64,000 bases of DNA from Ehretia macrophylla. Lineage: Eukaryota > Streptophyta > Magnoliopsida > Boraginales > Ehretiaceae. Below are positions 11,428 to 23,535 of the stretch, piece after piece. Location of the stretch: the NCBI GenBank assembly GCA_037974665.1, contig CM075769.1:80419190-80483189 (forward strand). The letters are read 5' to 3'. The first letter of the stretch is position 1. Each line of letters begins with the position of its first letter. Under the pieces are notes generated by a model. The model did not search any database, was not told the origin of the DNA, and worked only from the letters and a program-made list of their open reading frames with translations. A program made the translations under genes and the position numbers.

Positions 11428-11985
11428 TTTTCAATTTTTTTTGCCCTGGTTATGGTTGCCAAGATAATTTATCTACCAAATCTCTATTTTCGAATCCCAC
11501 GGAACATTGGGCAAGACAACTTCGCTTCACGTAGAAGTTGGGGCTGCAAACCGAGGGCGTAGTGTTTGTGACCAGGTCTCCGTCGCTCCGGTGCCCATTA
11601 CTTTTGATCCATAAGGAATTACGCGGCGCACAGCATACCGTTGCAAAGCTCTCTGAGAGCTCTACGACGGTGGCAGCCAACATGCTCGCTGTACACATTT
11701 TCGGAGCCCAAAATCGTACGTTTTCATCTGTTTCAGGCCATTTTTCTTCTTTTCCTCTGTTTTTCCGTCCCGAATCTTACGTCGTGGCCTGTTAAAAGGA
11801 CGACAATCTGACTCGCGGGACATCAAAGGGCCTTACAAAGTTTTTGATATAACGTCTTGCGAGGATGCTACGTTGTTGAAGCGGATGGTTTGTCGTTAAG
11901 CCGATTGGGCCTTTTGAATGGGCCATCTCTCTAGGCAGGGACTGTGAACTGTTAACACATTTAAGAATTGTGCCCTCAACATGAC

Positions 11986-12104
11986 GGGTGCGATCATACC
12001 AGCACTAATGCACCGGATCCCATCAGAACTCCGAAGTTAAGCGTGCTTGGGTGAGAGTAGCACTAGGATGGGTGACGCACTGGGAAGTACTCGTGTTGCA
12101 CCTC
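11986..12104 (+). rRNA. 5S: 5S rRNA gene, copy 16
   Basis: Changes C67T, T76C, C92G, C94A, C104A, C118T. Counterpart of copy 10, 4059 bp earlier. Confidence 0.9.
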
Positions 12105-12662
12105 CTTTTCAATTTTTTTTTCCCCGGTTAGGGTTGCCAAGATAATTTATCCACCAAATCTCTATTACCAAATCCCACTGAACATTGGGCAAGACAACTT
12201 CGCTTCACGTAGAGGCTGGGCCCGCAAACCGAGCGCGTAGTGTTTGTGACCAGGTCTTCGTCGCTCCAGTGCCCATAACTTTTGAGCCGTAAGGAGTTAC
12301 GCATCGCACATCATACCGTTCCAAAGCACTCTGAGAGCTCAACGACAGGGGCAGCCAGCTTGCTCGCTATGCCCATTTTTAGAGCCCAAACTTTAACGTT
12401 TTCATCAGTTTCAGGCGACTTTTCTTCTTTTGCCCTGTTTTTCCGTCCCGGATCGTACGTCATGAGCTGTTAAAAGGATGACAACCTGACTCGCGGGACA
12501 TCAGATTGCCCTACAACGTGTCGATATCAGATCTTGCGAGGATGCTGCGTTGTTGAAGCGGATGGGTTGTCGTTAAGCCCATTGGGCCTTTTGAATGGGC
12601 CATCCCTCTAGGCTGGGACTGTGAACCGTTAACACATATAGGAATTGTGCCCTCAAGATGAC

Positions 12663-12781
12663 GGGTGCGATCATACCAGCACTAATGCACCAGATCCCAT
12701 CAGAACTCCGAAGTTAATCGTGCTTGGGCGAGAGTAGTACTAGAAAGGGTGACCCCATGGGAAGTCCTCGTGTTGCACCCC
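12663..12781 (+). rRNA. 5S: 5S rRNA gene, copy 17
   Basis: Changes G30A, G56T, G82A, T84A, C95A. Counterpart of copy 11, with G82A gained since. Confidence 0.9.
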
Positions 12782-13338
12782 CTTTTCAATTTTTTTTCCC
12801 TGGTTAGGGTTGCCAAAATACTTGTTCCACCAAATCTCTATTACTGAATCCCACAGAACATTGGGCAAGACAACTTCGCTTCACGTAGAGGCCGGGCCCG
12901 CAAAGCGAGGGTGTAAGTTTTGTGACCAGGTCTCCGTCGCTCCAATGCCCATAACTTTTGATCCGTAAGGAGTTACGCGGCGCAGAGCACACCGTTGCAA
13001 ATCTCTCTGAGAGCTCTACGACGGGGGCAGCCAACTTGCTCGCTATGCCCGTTTTTGTTGCCTAAAATCGAACGTTTTCATCAGTTTCAAGCCACTTTTC
13101 TTGTTTTGCCCTATTTTTTCGTCCCGGATCGTACGTCGTGAGCTGTTAAAAGGACGACAACCAGACTCGCTGTACATCAGAGGGCCCTACAACATGTCGA
13201 TATCACATCTTGTGAGGATGCTGCGTTGTTGAAGCGAATGGGTTGTCGTTAAGCCCATTGGGCCTTTTGATTGGGCCATCTTTCTAGGCTGGCTCTATGA
13301 ACCGTTAACACATATAGGAATTGTATCCTCAACATGAC

Positions 13339-13457
13339 GGGTGTGATCATACCAGCACTAATGCACTGGATCCCATCAGAACTCTGCAGTTAAGCGTGCT
13401 TGGGCGAGAGTAGTACTAGGATGGGTGACCCCCTGTGAATTCCTCGTGTTGCACCCG
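13339..13457 (+). rRNA. 5S: 5S rRNA gene, copy 18
   Basis: Changes C6T, C29T, C47T, A49C, G98T, G102T, C119G. Three of the seven are CpG transitions. Counterpart of copy 12. Confidence 0.89.
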
Positions 13458-14015
13458 ATTTTCAATTTTTTTTGCCCTGGTTAGGGTTGCCAAGATACTT
13501 TATCCACCAAATCTCTATTACCGAATCCGACGGAACATTGGGCAAGACAACTTCGCTTCACGTAGAGGCCGGGCCAACAAACCGAGGGCATAGGGTTTAT
13601 GACCAGGTCTCCGTCGCTCGGGTGCCCATAACATTTGATCCGTAAGGAGTTACGCGGCGCACAACATACCGTTGCAAAGCTCTCTGAGATTTCTACGACG
13701 ATGGCAGCCAGCTTGCTCGCTGTGCCCATTTTCGGAGCCCAAAATCGAACGTTTTCATTAGTTTCAAGCCACTTTTATTCTTTTCCATTGTTTTTCCGTC
13801 CCGGATGGTACGTCGTGAGCTGTTAAAAGGAAGACAACCTGACACGCGGGACATCAGAGGGCTTTACAACATTTTTTATATCACGTCTTGCGAGAATGTG
13901 CATTGTTGAAGCGGATGGGTTGTTGTAATGCCCATTGGGCCTTATGAATGGGCCATCTTTCTAGGCTGGGACTGTGAACCGTTAACACATAAAGGAATTG
14001 TGCCCTCAACATGAC

Positions 14016-14134
14016 GGGTGTGATCATACCAGCACTAATGCACCGGATCCCATCAGAACTCCGAAGTTAAACGTGCTTGGGCGAGAGTAGTACTAGGATG
14101 GGTGACCCCCTGTGAAGTCCTCGTGTAGCACCCC
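14016..14134 (+). rRNA. 5S: 5S rRNA gene, copy 19
   Basis: Identical in its changes to copy 13 (C6T, G56A, G98T, T112A), including the ACATAAAGG element and broken T run. The spacer that follows has lost about 69 bp. Confidence 0.91.
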
Positions 14135-14623
14135 CTTTTCAATTTTTATTGCCCTGGTTAGGGTTGCCAAGATACTTTATCCACCAAATCTCTATTACCG
14201 AATCCCACAGATCATTGGACAAGGCAACTTCGCTTCACATAGAAGCCGGGCCTGCAAACCGAGGGCGTAGTGTTTGTGACCACGTCGCTCTCTGAGAGCT
14301 CTACGATGGAGGTAACCACCTTGCTCGCTGTGCCCATTTTTGGAGTCCAAAATCGAACATTTTCATCAGTTTCAGGCCATTTTTCTTCTTTTACTCTGTT
14401 TTTTCGTCCCGGATTGTACGTCGTGAGCTGTTAAAAGGGAGACAACCTGACTCGCTGGACATCAGTGGGTCCTACAGCGTGTCGATATCACGTCTTGCGA
14501 GGATGCTGCGTTGTTGAAGCGGATGGGTTGTCGTTAAGCCCATTGGACCTTTTGAATGGGCTATCTCTCAAGGCTGGGACTGTGAACCGTTAACACATAT
14601 AGGAATTGTGCCCTCAACAGGAC

Positions 14624-14742
14624 GGGTGCGATCATACCAACACTAATGCACCGGATCCCATCAGAACTCCGAAGTTAAGCATGCTTGGGCGAGAGTAGTA
14701 CTAGGATGGGTGACCCCTTGAGAAGTCCTCATGTTGCACCTC
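14624..14742 (+). rRNA. 5S: 5S rRNA gene, copy 20
   Basis: Changes G17A, G58A, C95T, G98A, G108A, C118T. Counterpart of copy 14 by its spacer (CCCGTTAGG), though the genes have diverged. Confidence 0.9.
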
Positions 14743-15299
14743 CTTTTCAATTTTTTTTGCCCCGTTAGGGTTGCCAAGATACTTTATCAACCAAATCTCT
14801 ATTACCGAATCCCATGAAACATTGGGCAAGACAACTTTGCTTCACGTAGAGGCCGGGCCCGCAAACCGAGGGTGTAGGGTTTGTGACCAGGTCTCCGTCG
14901 CTCCAGTGCCCATAACTTTTGATCCGTAAGGAGTTACGCAGCACACTTCATACCGTTGCAAAGCTCTCTGAGAGCTCTACGATAGGGGCAGCTAGCTTGC
15001 TCGCTGTGCTCGTTTTTGGAGCCCAAAATCGAACGTTTTTATCAGTTTTATGCCACTTTTCTTCAATTGCTCTGTTTTTCCCTCCCGAATCGTACATCGT
15101 GAGCTGTTAAAAGGACGACAACCTGACTCGCGGGACATCAGAGGGCCCTACAATGTGTCGATATCACATCTTGCGAGGATGCTACATTGTTGAAGCGGAT
15201 GGGTTGTCGTTAAGCCCATTGGGCCTTTTGAATGGGCCATCTCTCTAGGCTAGGACTGTGAACCGTTAACACATATAAGAATTGTGCCCTCAACATGAC

Positions 15300-15418
15300 G
15301 GGTGCGATCATACCAGCACTAATGCACCGGATCCCATCCGAAGTCCGAAGTCAAGCGTGCTTGGGTGAGAGTAGTACTAGGATAGGTGACCCCCTATGAA
15401 TTCCTCGTGTTGCACCCC
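15300..15418 (+). rRNA. 5S: 5S rRNA gene, copy 21 (diverged)
   Basis: Changes A40C, C44G, T53C, C67T, G85A, G97A, G98T, G102T. The 5' half and upstream region pair with copy 15, while the 3' half resembles copies 12 and 18 (G98T, G102T), suggesting exchange inside the gene. Confidence 0.88.
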
Positions 15419-15977
15419 CTTTTCAATTTTTTTTGCCCTGGTTAGGGTTGCCAAGATACTTTATCCACCAAATCTCTATTACCGAATCCCATGGAACATT
15501 GGGCAAGACAACTTCGCTTCACGTAGAGGCTGGGCCCGTAAACCGAGGGCGTAGGGTTTATGACCAGGTCTTCGTCTCTCCGGTGCCCACAACTTTTGAT
15601 CCGTAAATATTTACGTGTCGCACAACATACCGTTGCAAAGCTCTCTGAGAGTTCTACGACGATGGCAGCCAGCTTGCTTGTTGTGCCCATTTTCGGACCC
15701 CAAAATCGAATATTTTCATTAGTTTCAGGCCACTTTTCTTCTTTTCCTCTATTTTTCCGTCCCGGATCGTACGTCGTGAGCTGTTAAAAGGACGACAACC
15801 TGACTCGCGGGACATCAGAGGGCCTTACAGCATTTTTGATATCACGTCTTGCGAGGATGCTGCGTTGTTGAAGCGGATGGGTTGTCGGTAAGCCCATTGG
15901 GCCTTTTGAATGGGCCATCTCTCCAGGCTGGCACTGTGAACCGTTAACACATATAGGAATTGTGCCCACAACATGAT

Positions 15978-16096
15978 GGGTGTGATCATACCAGCACTAA
16001 TGCACCGGATCTCATCAGAACTCCGAAGTTAAGCGTGCTTGGGCGAGAGTAGTACTAGGATGGGTGACCCCCAGTGAAGTCCTCGTGTTGCAGCCC
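15978..16096 (+). rRNA. 5S: 5S rRNA gene, copy 22
   Basis: Changes C6T, C35T, T96A, G98T, C116G. C116G puts G opposite G3 and breaks helix I; it is shared with copy 23. Confidence 0.9.
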
Positions 16097-16654
16097 CTTT
16101 TCAATTTTTTTTGCCCTGGTTAGGGTTGCCAAGATACTTTATCCTCCAAATCTCTATTACCGAATCCCACGGATCATTGGACAAGACAACTTCGCTTCAC
16201 ATAGAAGCTGGGCCCGCAAACCGAGGGCGTAGGGTTTGTGACAACTTCTCCGTCGCTTTGGTGCCCATAACTTTTGATCCGTAAGGAGTTATGCAGTGCA
16301 CAGCATACCATTACAAAGCTCTCTGAGAGCTCTACGACGGGGGCAGCCACCTTGCTCGCTGTGCCCATTTTTGGAGACCAAAATCGATCGTTTTCATCAT
16401 TTTCAGGCCATTTTTCTTCTTTTGCTCTTTTTTTTCATCCCGTATCGTACGTCGTGAGCTGTTAAAAGGGCGACAACCTGACTCGCGGGACATTAGAGGG
16501 CCCTACAGCTTGTCGATATCACATCTTGCGAGGATGCTGCGTTGTTGAAGCGGATGGGTTGTCGTTAAGCCCATTGGGCCTTTTGAATGGGCCATCTCTC
16601 TAGGCTGGCACTGTGAACCGTTAACACATATAGGAATTGTGCCCTCATGATGAC

Positions 16655-16773
16655 GGGTGCGATCATACCAGTACTAATGCACTGGATCCCATCAGAACTC
16701 CGAAGTTAAGCGTGCTTGGGCGAGAGTAGTACTAGGATGGGTGACCCCCTGTGAAGTCCTCGTGTTGCAGCCC
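16655..16773 (+). rRNA. 5S: 5S rRNA gene, copy 23
   Basis: Changes C18T, C29T, G98T, C116G. The downstream T run is interrupted (AATTCTTTTTTCCC). Confidence 0.91.
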
Positions 16774-17331
16774 CTTTTCAATTCTTTTTTCCCTGGTTAG
16801 GGTTGCCAAGATACTTTATCCACCAAATCTCTATTACCGAATCCCACAGAACATTAGGCAAGACAACTTCGCTTAACGTAGAGGCCGGGCCTGCAAACCG
16901 AGGGCGTAGGGTTTGTGACCAGGTCTTTGTCTCTCCTATGCCCATAACTTTTGATCCGTAAGGAGTTACGCACCGCACAACATACCGTTGCAAAGCTCTC
17001 TGAGAGCTCTATGACTGGGGCAAACAGCTTGCTCGTTGTGCTCATTTTTGGAGCCCAAAATCGAACATTTTCATCAGTTTCATGCCACTTTTCTTCTTTT
17101 GCTCTGTTTTTCCATCCCGGATCGTACGTCTTGAGCTGTTAAAAGGACGACAACCCGACTCGCGGGACGTCAGAGGGCCCTACATTGTGTGGATATCACA
17201 TCTTGCGAGGATGCTGCGTTGTTGAAGCGGATGGGTTGTCGTTAAGCCCATTTGGCCTTTTGAATGGGCCATCTCTCTAGGCTGGGACTGTGAACCGTTA
17301 ACACATATAGGAATTGTGCCCTCAAGATGAC

Positions 17332-17450
17332 GGGTGCGACCATACCAGCACTAATGCACTGGATCCCATCAGAACTCCGAAGTTAAGCGTGCTTGGGCGA
17401 GAGTAGTACTAGGATGGGTGACCCCATGGGAAGTCCTCGTGTTGCACCCC
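17332..17450 (+). rRNA. 5S: 5S rRNA gene, copy 24
   Basis: Only T9C, C29T and C95A; box A and the intermediate element match the consensus. Confidence 0.93.
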
Positions 17451-18006
17451 CTTTTCAAATTTTTTTCCCTAGTTAGGGTTACCAAGATAGTCGATCCACC
17501 AAATCTCTATTACTGAATCCCACGGAACATTGGGCAAGACAACTTCGCTTCACGTTGAGGTCGGGCCCGCAAACCGAGGGCGTAGGTTTTGTGACCAGGT
17601 CTCCGTCGCTCCGGTGCCCATAACTTTTGATCCGTAAGGAGTTACGAGGCGCACAGCATACCGTTGCAAAGCTCTTTGAGAGCTCTATGACGGGGGTAGC
17701 CAACTTGCTTGCTATGCCCCTTTTTGTAGCCCAAAATCGAACGTTTTCATCAGTTTCAAGCCACTTTTCTTTTTTTCCCAATTTTTTCATCCCTGATCGT
17801 ACGTCGTGAGCTATTTCAACGATGACAACCTGACTCGCTGTACATCAGAGGGCCCTACAACTTGTCGATATCACATCTTGCGAGGATGCTGCGTTGTTGA
17901 AACGGATGGGTTGTCGTTAAGTCCATTGGGCCTTTTGAATGGGCCATCTCTCTAGGCTGGCTCTGTGAATCGTTAACTCATATAGCAATTGTGCCCTCAC
18001 CATGAC

Positions 18007-18125
18007 GGGTGTGATCATACCAGCACTAATGCACTGGATCCCATCAGAACTTCGCAGTTAAGCATGCTTGGGCGAGAGTAGTACTAGGATGGGTGACCCC
18101 TTGTGAAGTCCTCGTGTTGAACCCC
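18007..18125 (+). rRNA. 5S: 5S rRNA gene, copy 25 (diverged)
   Basis: Changes C6T, C29T, C46T, A49C, G58A, C95T, G98T, C114A. C114A removes the G5-C114 pair of helix I. Confidence 0.88.
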
Positions 18126-18684
18126 CTTTTCAATTTTTTAAGCCCTGGTTAGGGTTGCCAAGATACTTTATCCACCAGATCTCTATTACCGAATCACACG
18201 GAATATTGGGCAAGACAACTTCGCTTCACGTAGAGGCCGGGCCTGCAAACCGAGGGCGTAGGGTTTGTGACAAGGTCTCTGTCGCTCCGGTGCCCATAAC
18301 TTTTCATCCGCAAGGAGATATGCGGCGCACAACATACCGTTACAAAGCTCTCTGAGAGTTCTACGACGGTGGCAGCCGGCTTGCTCGCTGTGCCCATTTT
18401 CGGAGCCCAAAATCAAACATTTTCATTAGTTTCAGGCCACTTTTCTTCTTTTCCTCTATTTTTTCATCCCGGATCGTACGTCGTGAGCTGTTAAAAGGAC
18501 GAAAACCTGACTCGCAGGACATCAGAGATCCTTACAACATTTTTTATATCTTGTCTTGCGAGGATGCTGCGTTGTTGAAGCGGATGGGTTTTCGTTAAGC
18601 CCATTGGGCCTTTTGAATGGGCCATCTCTCCAGGTTGCCACTATGAACCGTTAACACATATAGGAATTGTGCCCTCAACATGAC

Positions 18685-18803
18685 GGGTGTGATCATACCA
18701 GCACTAATGCACCGGATCCCATCAGAACTCCGAAGTTAAGCGTGCTTGGGAGAGAGTAGTACTAGGATGGGTGACCCCTTGGGAAATCCTCTTGTTGCAC
18801 ACC
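18685..18803 (+). rRNA. 5S: 5S rRNA gene, copy 26
   Basis: Changes C6T, C67A, C95T, G102A, G108T, C117A. Confidence 0.89.
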
Positions 18804-19361
18804 CTTTTCAATATTTTTTTCCCTGGTTAGGGTTGTCAAGATACTTTATCCACCAAATCTCTATTACCGAATCCCACGGAACATTGGGCAAGACAACTTC
18901 GCTTCATATAGAGGCCGGGCCCGCAAACCGAGGGCGTAGGGTTTGTGACCATGTCTACGTCGCTCCGGTGCCCATAACTTTTGATCCGTAAGGAGTTACG
19001 CAGCGCATAGTATACCGTTGCAAAGCTCTCTGAAAGCTCTACGATGGGGGCAGCTAGCTTGCTCGCTGTGCCCATTTTTGGTGCCCAAAGTCAAATGTTT
19101 TCATCAGTTTCAGGACATTTTTCTTCTTTTGCCCCGTTTTTCCGTCCCGGATCGTATGTTGTGAGCAGTTAAAAGGACGACAACCTGACTCGCGGTATAT
19201 CAGAGGGCCCTACAACGTGTCGATATCACGTCTTGCGAGGATGCTCCATTGTTGAAGTGGATAGGTTGTCGTGAAGCCCATTGGGCCTTTTGAATGGGCC
19301 ATCTCTCTAGGCCTGCACTTTGAACCGTTAACACATATAGAAATTGTGCCTTCAACATGAC

Positions 19362-19480
19362 GGGTGCGATCATACCAGCACTAATGCAGCGGATCCCATC
19401 AGAACTCCGAAGTTAAGCGTGCTTGGGCGAGAGTAGTACTAGGATGGGTAACCCCCTGGGAAGTCCTCGTGTTGCACCCC
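19362..19480 (+). rRNA. 5S: 5S rRNA gene, copy 27
   Basis: Only C28G and G89A. C28G is shared with copy 28 next door, so the pair arose by local duplication. Confidence 0.93.
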
Positions 19481-20038
19481 CTTTTCAATTTTTTTTGCCC
19501 TGGTTAGGGTTACCATGATACTTTATCCATCAACTCTCTATTACCGAATCCCATGGAACATTGGGCAAGACAACTTCACTTCACGTAGAGGCCGGGCCCG
19601 TAAATCGAGGGTGTAGGGTTTGTGACCAGGTCTCCGTCGCTCTGGTGTCCATAACTTTTGATCCGTATGGAGTTACGTGGCGTACAACATACCGTTGCAA
19701 AACTCTCTGAGAGCTCTACGACGGGGGCAGCCAGCATGCTTGCTGTGACCATTTTTGGTGCCTAAAATCGGACGTTTTCATCAGTTTCAGGACACTTTTC
19801 TTCTTTTGCCCAGTTTTTTCATCCCGGATCGTACGCCGTGAGCTGTTAAAAGGAAGACAACCTGACTAGTGGTGTATCGTAGGACCCTACAACGTGTCGA
19901 TATCACGTCTTGCGAGGATGCTCCGTTGTTGAAGCGGATGGGTTGTCGTTAAGCCAATTGGGCCTATTGAATGGGCCATCTTTCTAAGCTTGGATTGTGA
20001 ACCGTTAACACATATAGGAATTGTGCCCTCTACATGAC

Positions 20039-20157
20039 GAGTGCGATCATACCAGCACTAATGCAGCAGATCCTATCAGAACTCCGAAGTTAAGCGTGCT
20101 TGGGCGAGAGTAGTACTAGGATGGGTAACCCCCTGGGAAGTCCTCGTGTTGCTCCCC
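20039..20157 (+). rRNA. 5S: 5S rRNA gene, copy 28
   Basis: Changes G2A, C28G, G30A, C36T, G89A, A115T. G2A and A115T both weaken helix I. Confidence 0.89.
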
Positions 20158-20714
20158 CTTTTCAATTTTTTTTGCCCTGGTTAGGGTTGCCGAGATACTT
20201 TATCTACCAAATATCTATTACCGAATCCCACGGAACAATGGGCAAGACAACTTCACTTAACGTAGAGGTAGGGCCTGCAAATCGAGGGCGTAGGGTTTGT
20301 CACCAGGTCTCTGTCGCTCCGGTACCCATAACTTTTGATCCATAAAGAGTTATGCGGCGCACAACATACTATTGCAAAGCTCTCTCAGAGCTCTACGATG
20401 GGGGCAGCCTGCTTGCTCGCTGTGCCCATTTTTGGAGCCCAAAATCGAATGTTTTCATCTGTTTCAGGACACTTTTCTTTGTTTGCCTATTTTTTCGTCC
20501 CGGATCGTACGTCGTGAGCTGTTAAAAGGATGACAACCAGACTCGCTGTACATCAGAGGGCCCTACAATGTGTCGATATCACGTCTTGTGAGGATGCTGC
20601 GTTGTTGAGGCGAATGGGTTGTCGTTAAGCCCATTGGGCCTATTGAATGGGCCATCTCTCTAGGCTGGCACTGTGAACCGTTAACACATATAGGAATTGT
20701 GCCCTCAACTTGAC

Positions 20715-20833
20715 GGGTGCGATCATACCAGCGCAGATGCAACGCATCCCATCAAAATTCGGAAGTTAACCGTGCTTGGGCGAGAGTAGTGCTAGGATGG
20801 GTGACCCCTTGGGAAGTCCTCATGTTGCACCCC
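20715..20833 (+). rRNA. 5S: 5S rRNA gene, copy 29 (probable pseudogene)
   Basis: About twelve changes, including A19G, T21A, A22G, C28A, G31C, G41A, C44T, C47G, G56C, A77G, C95T, G108A. The 5' third is especially degraded. Confidence 0.85.
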
Positions 20834-21391
20834 CTTTTCAATTTTTTTTGCCCTGGTTAGGGTTGCCAAGATACTTTATACACCAAATCTCAATTACCGA
20901 ATCCCACGGAACATTGGGCAAGACAACTTCGCTTCACGTAGAGGCCGGGCCTGCAAACCGAGGGCGTAGGGTTTGTGACCAGGTATCCGTCGCTTCGGTG
21001 CCCATAACTTTTGATCCGTAAGGAGTTACGCGATGCACAGCATACCGTTGCAAAGCACTCTGAGAGCTCTACGACGGGGGCAGCCAGCTTGCTGGCTGTG
21101 CCCCTTTTTGGGGCCCAAAATTGAACGTTTTCATAAGCTTTATGCCACTTTCGTTCTTTTGCTCTATTTTTCCGTCCCGGATTGTACGTCGTGAGCTATT
21201 AAAAGGATGCCAACCTGACTCGTGGGACATCATAGGGCCCTACAACGTGTTGATATCATGTCTTGCGAGGATGCTGCATTGTTGAAGCGGATGTGTTTTC
21301 GTTAAGCCCATTGGGCCTTTTGAATGAGCCATCTCTCTAGGCTGGGACTGTGAACTGTAAACACATATAGGAATTGTGCCCTCAACATGAC

Positions 21392-21510
21392 AGGTGCTAT
21401 CATACCAGCACTAATGCACCGGATCCCATCAGAACTCTGAAGTTAAGCGTGCTTGGGCGAGAGTAGTAGTAGGATGGGTGACCCTCTGGGAAGTCCTCGT
21501 GTTCAACCCA
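21392..21510 (+). rRNA. 5S: 5S rRNA gene, copy 30 (probable pseudogene)
   Basis: Changes G1A, G7T, C47T, C78G, C94T, G113C, C114A, C119A. G113C and C114A destroy two base pairs of helix I, so a stable 5S terminal stem is unlikely. Confidence 0.86.
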
Positions 21511-22066
21511 CTTTTCAATTTTTTTGCCCTGGTTTGGGTTGCCATGATACTTCATCCACGAAATCTCTATTACAGAATCCCACGGAACATTGGGCAAGGA
21601 AACTTCGCTTCACGTAGAGGCCGGGCCCGCAAATCGAGGGCGTAGGGTTTGTGACCAGGTCTCCGTTGCTCCAGTGCCCATAACTTTTGATCCGTAAGGA
21701 GTTACGCGGCGCAAAGCATACCGTTGCCAAGCTCTCTGAGAGCTCTACGATGGGGGCAGCCAACTTGCTCGCTGTGCCCGTTTTTGGAGCCCAAAATCAA
21801 ATGTGTTCATAAGTTTCAGGACGCTTTTCTTCTTTTGCTCTGTTTTTCCATCCCGGATCATACGTCTGAGCTGTTAAAAGGACGACAACCTGACTCGCGG
21901 TACATCAGCGGGCCCTACAACGTGTCGATATCACGTCTTGCGAGGATGCTGCGTTGTTGAAGCGGATGGGTTGTCGTTAAGCCCTTTGGGCCTTTTGAAT
22001 GGGCCATCTCTCTAGGCTGGCATTGTGAACCGTTAACAAAAATAAGAATTGTGCCCTCAACATGAC

Positions 22067-22185
22067 GGGTGCAATCATATCACCACTAATGCACTGGATC
22101 CCATTAGAACTCTGAAGTTAAGCGTGCTTGGGCTAGAGTAGTACTAGGATGGGTGACCCCCTGGGAAGTCCTCGTGTTGTACCCC
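22067..22185 (+). rRNA. 5S: 5S rRNA gene, copy 31 (diverged)
   Basis: Changes G7A, C14T, G17C, C29T, C39T, C47T, G68T, C114T. The TATA-like element is lost (AACAAAAATAAG upstream). Confidence 0.87.
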
Positions 22186-22740
22186 CATTTCAATTTTTTT
22201 TGCCTGGTTAGGGTTGCCAAGATACTTTATCCACCAAATCTCTATTACCGAATCCCACGGAACATTGGGCAAGACAACTTCGCTTCACGTAGAGGCCGGG
22301 CCCGCAAACCGAGGGCGTAGGGTTTGTGACCAGGTCTCCGTCGCTCCGGTGCCCATAACATTTGATCCGTAAGGAGTTACGTGGCGCACATCATACCGTT
22401 GCAAAGCTCTCTGAGAGCTCTACGATGGGGGCAGCCAGCTTGCTCAATGTGCCCATTTTTGGAGCCCAAAATCGAATGTTTTCATCAGTTTTAGGAGACT
22501 TTTCTTTTTTTGCTCTGTTTTTCCGTCCCGTATAGTACGTCGTGAGCTGTAAAGGACGACAACCTAACTCGTGGTATATTAGAGGGCCCTACAACGTGTC
22601 GATATCAAGTATTGCAAAGATGCTGCTTTGTTGAAGTGGATGGGTTGACGTTAAGCCCATTGGGCCTTTTAAATGGGCCATCTCTCTAAGCTGGAACTGT
22701 GAACCGTTAACACATATAGGAATTGTGCCCTCATCATGAC

Positions 22741-22858
22741 GGGTGCGATCATACCAGCAGTAATGCAACGAATCCCATCAGAACTCCGAAGTTAAGCGTT
22801 CTTGGGCGAGAGTAGTACAAGGATGGGTGACCCCCTGGAAGTCCTCGTGTTGCACCCC
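22741..22858 (+). rRNA. 5S: 5S rRNA gene, copy 32 (118 nt)
   Basis: Changes C20G, C28A, G31A, G60T, T79A, and one G lost from the GGG at 97-99. C28A marks the subfamily found from here to about 33.7 kb. Confidence 0.89.
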
Positions 22859-23416
22859 ATTTTCAATTTTTCTTGCCCTGGTTTGGATTGCCAAGATACT
22901 TTATCCTCCAAATCTCTATTACCGAATCCCAAGGAACATTGGGCAAGACAACTTCGCATCACGTATAGGCCGGGCCCGCAAACTGAGGGTGTAAGGTTTG
23001 TGACCAGGTCTCCGTCGCTCTGGTGCCCATAACTTTTGATCCGTAAGGAGTTACGCGGTGCACAGCATACCGTTGCAAAGCTCTCTGAGAGATGTACGAC
23101 GAGGGCAGCTAGCATGCTCGCTGTGCCCCTTTTTGGACCCCAAAATCGAACATTTTCATCAGTTTTAGGCCACTTTTGTTCTTTTGCTCTATTTTTTCGT
23201 CCCGGATTGTACGTCGTGAGCTGTTAAAAGGACGACAACCTGACTCGTGGGACATTAGAGGGCCCTACAACGTGTCGATGTCACGTCTTGCGAGGGTGCT
23301 GTGTTGTTGAAGCGGATGGGTTGTCGTTAAGCCCATTGGGCCTTCTGAATGAACCATCTCTCTAGGCTGGGACTGTGAACCGTTAACACATATAGGAATT
23401 GTGCCCTCAACATGAC

Positions 23417-23535
23417 GTGTGCAATCATACCAGCACTAATGCCAAAGATCCTACTAGAACTCCGAAGTTAAGCGTGCTTGGGCGAGAGTAGTACTAGGAT
23501 GGGTGACCCCTTAGGAAATTCTCGTGTTGTACCCC
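23417..23535 (+). rRNA. 5S: 5S rRNA gene, copy 33 (probable pseudogene)
   Basis: The most changed copy, about fifteen differences, among them G2T, G7A, A27C, C28A, C29A, G30A, C36T, T38C, C39T, C95T, G97A, G102A, C104T, C114T. The flanking spacer matches that of copy 31, two units earlier. Confidence 0.84.

Larger units (their letters stand above)
7927..11985 (+). repeat. Six-unit higher-order repeat of 5S units, first copy
   Basis: Copies 10-15. Gene changes and spacer marks (TTTTCGGAGCCC, GGTTTGTCGTTAAGCCGATTGG, a broken T run) recur in the same order 4059-4060 bp later. The spacer before copy 10 also pairs with that before copy 16, so the block edge is approximate. Confidence 0.85.
11986..15977 (+). 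repeat. Six-unit higher-order repeat of 5S units, second copy
   Basis: Copies 16-21, matching copies 10-15 in order. A 69-bp spacer deletion before copy 20 shortens the offset from 4060 to 3991 bp. Similarity fades within copy 21. Confidence 0.85.
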
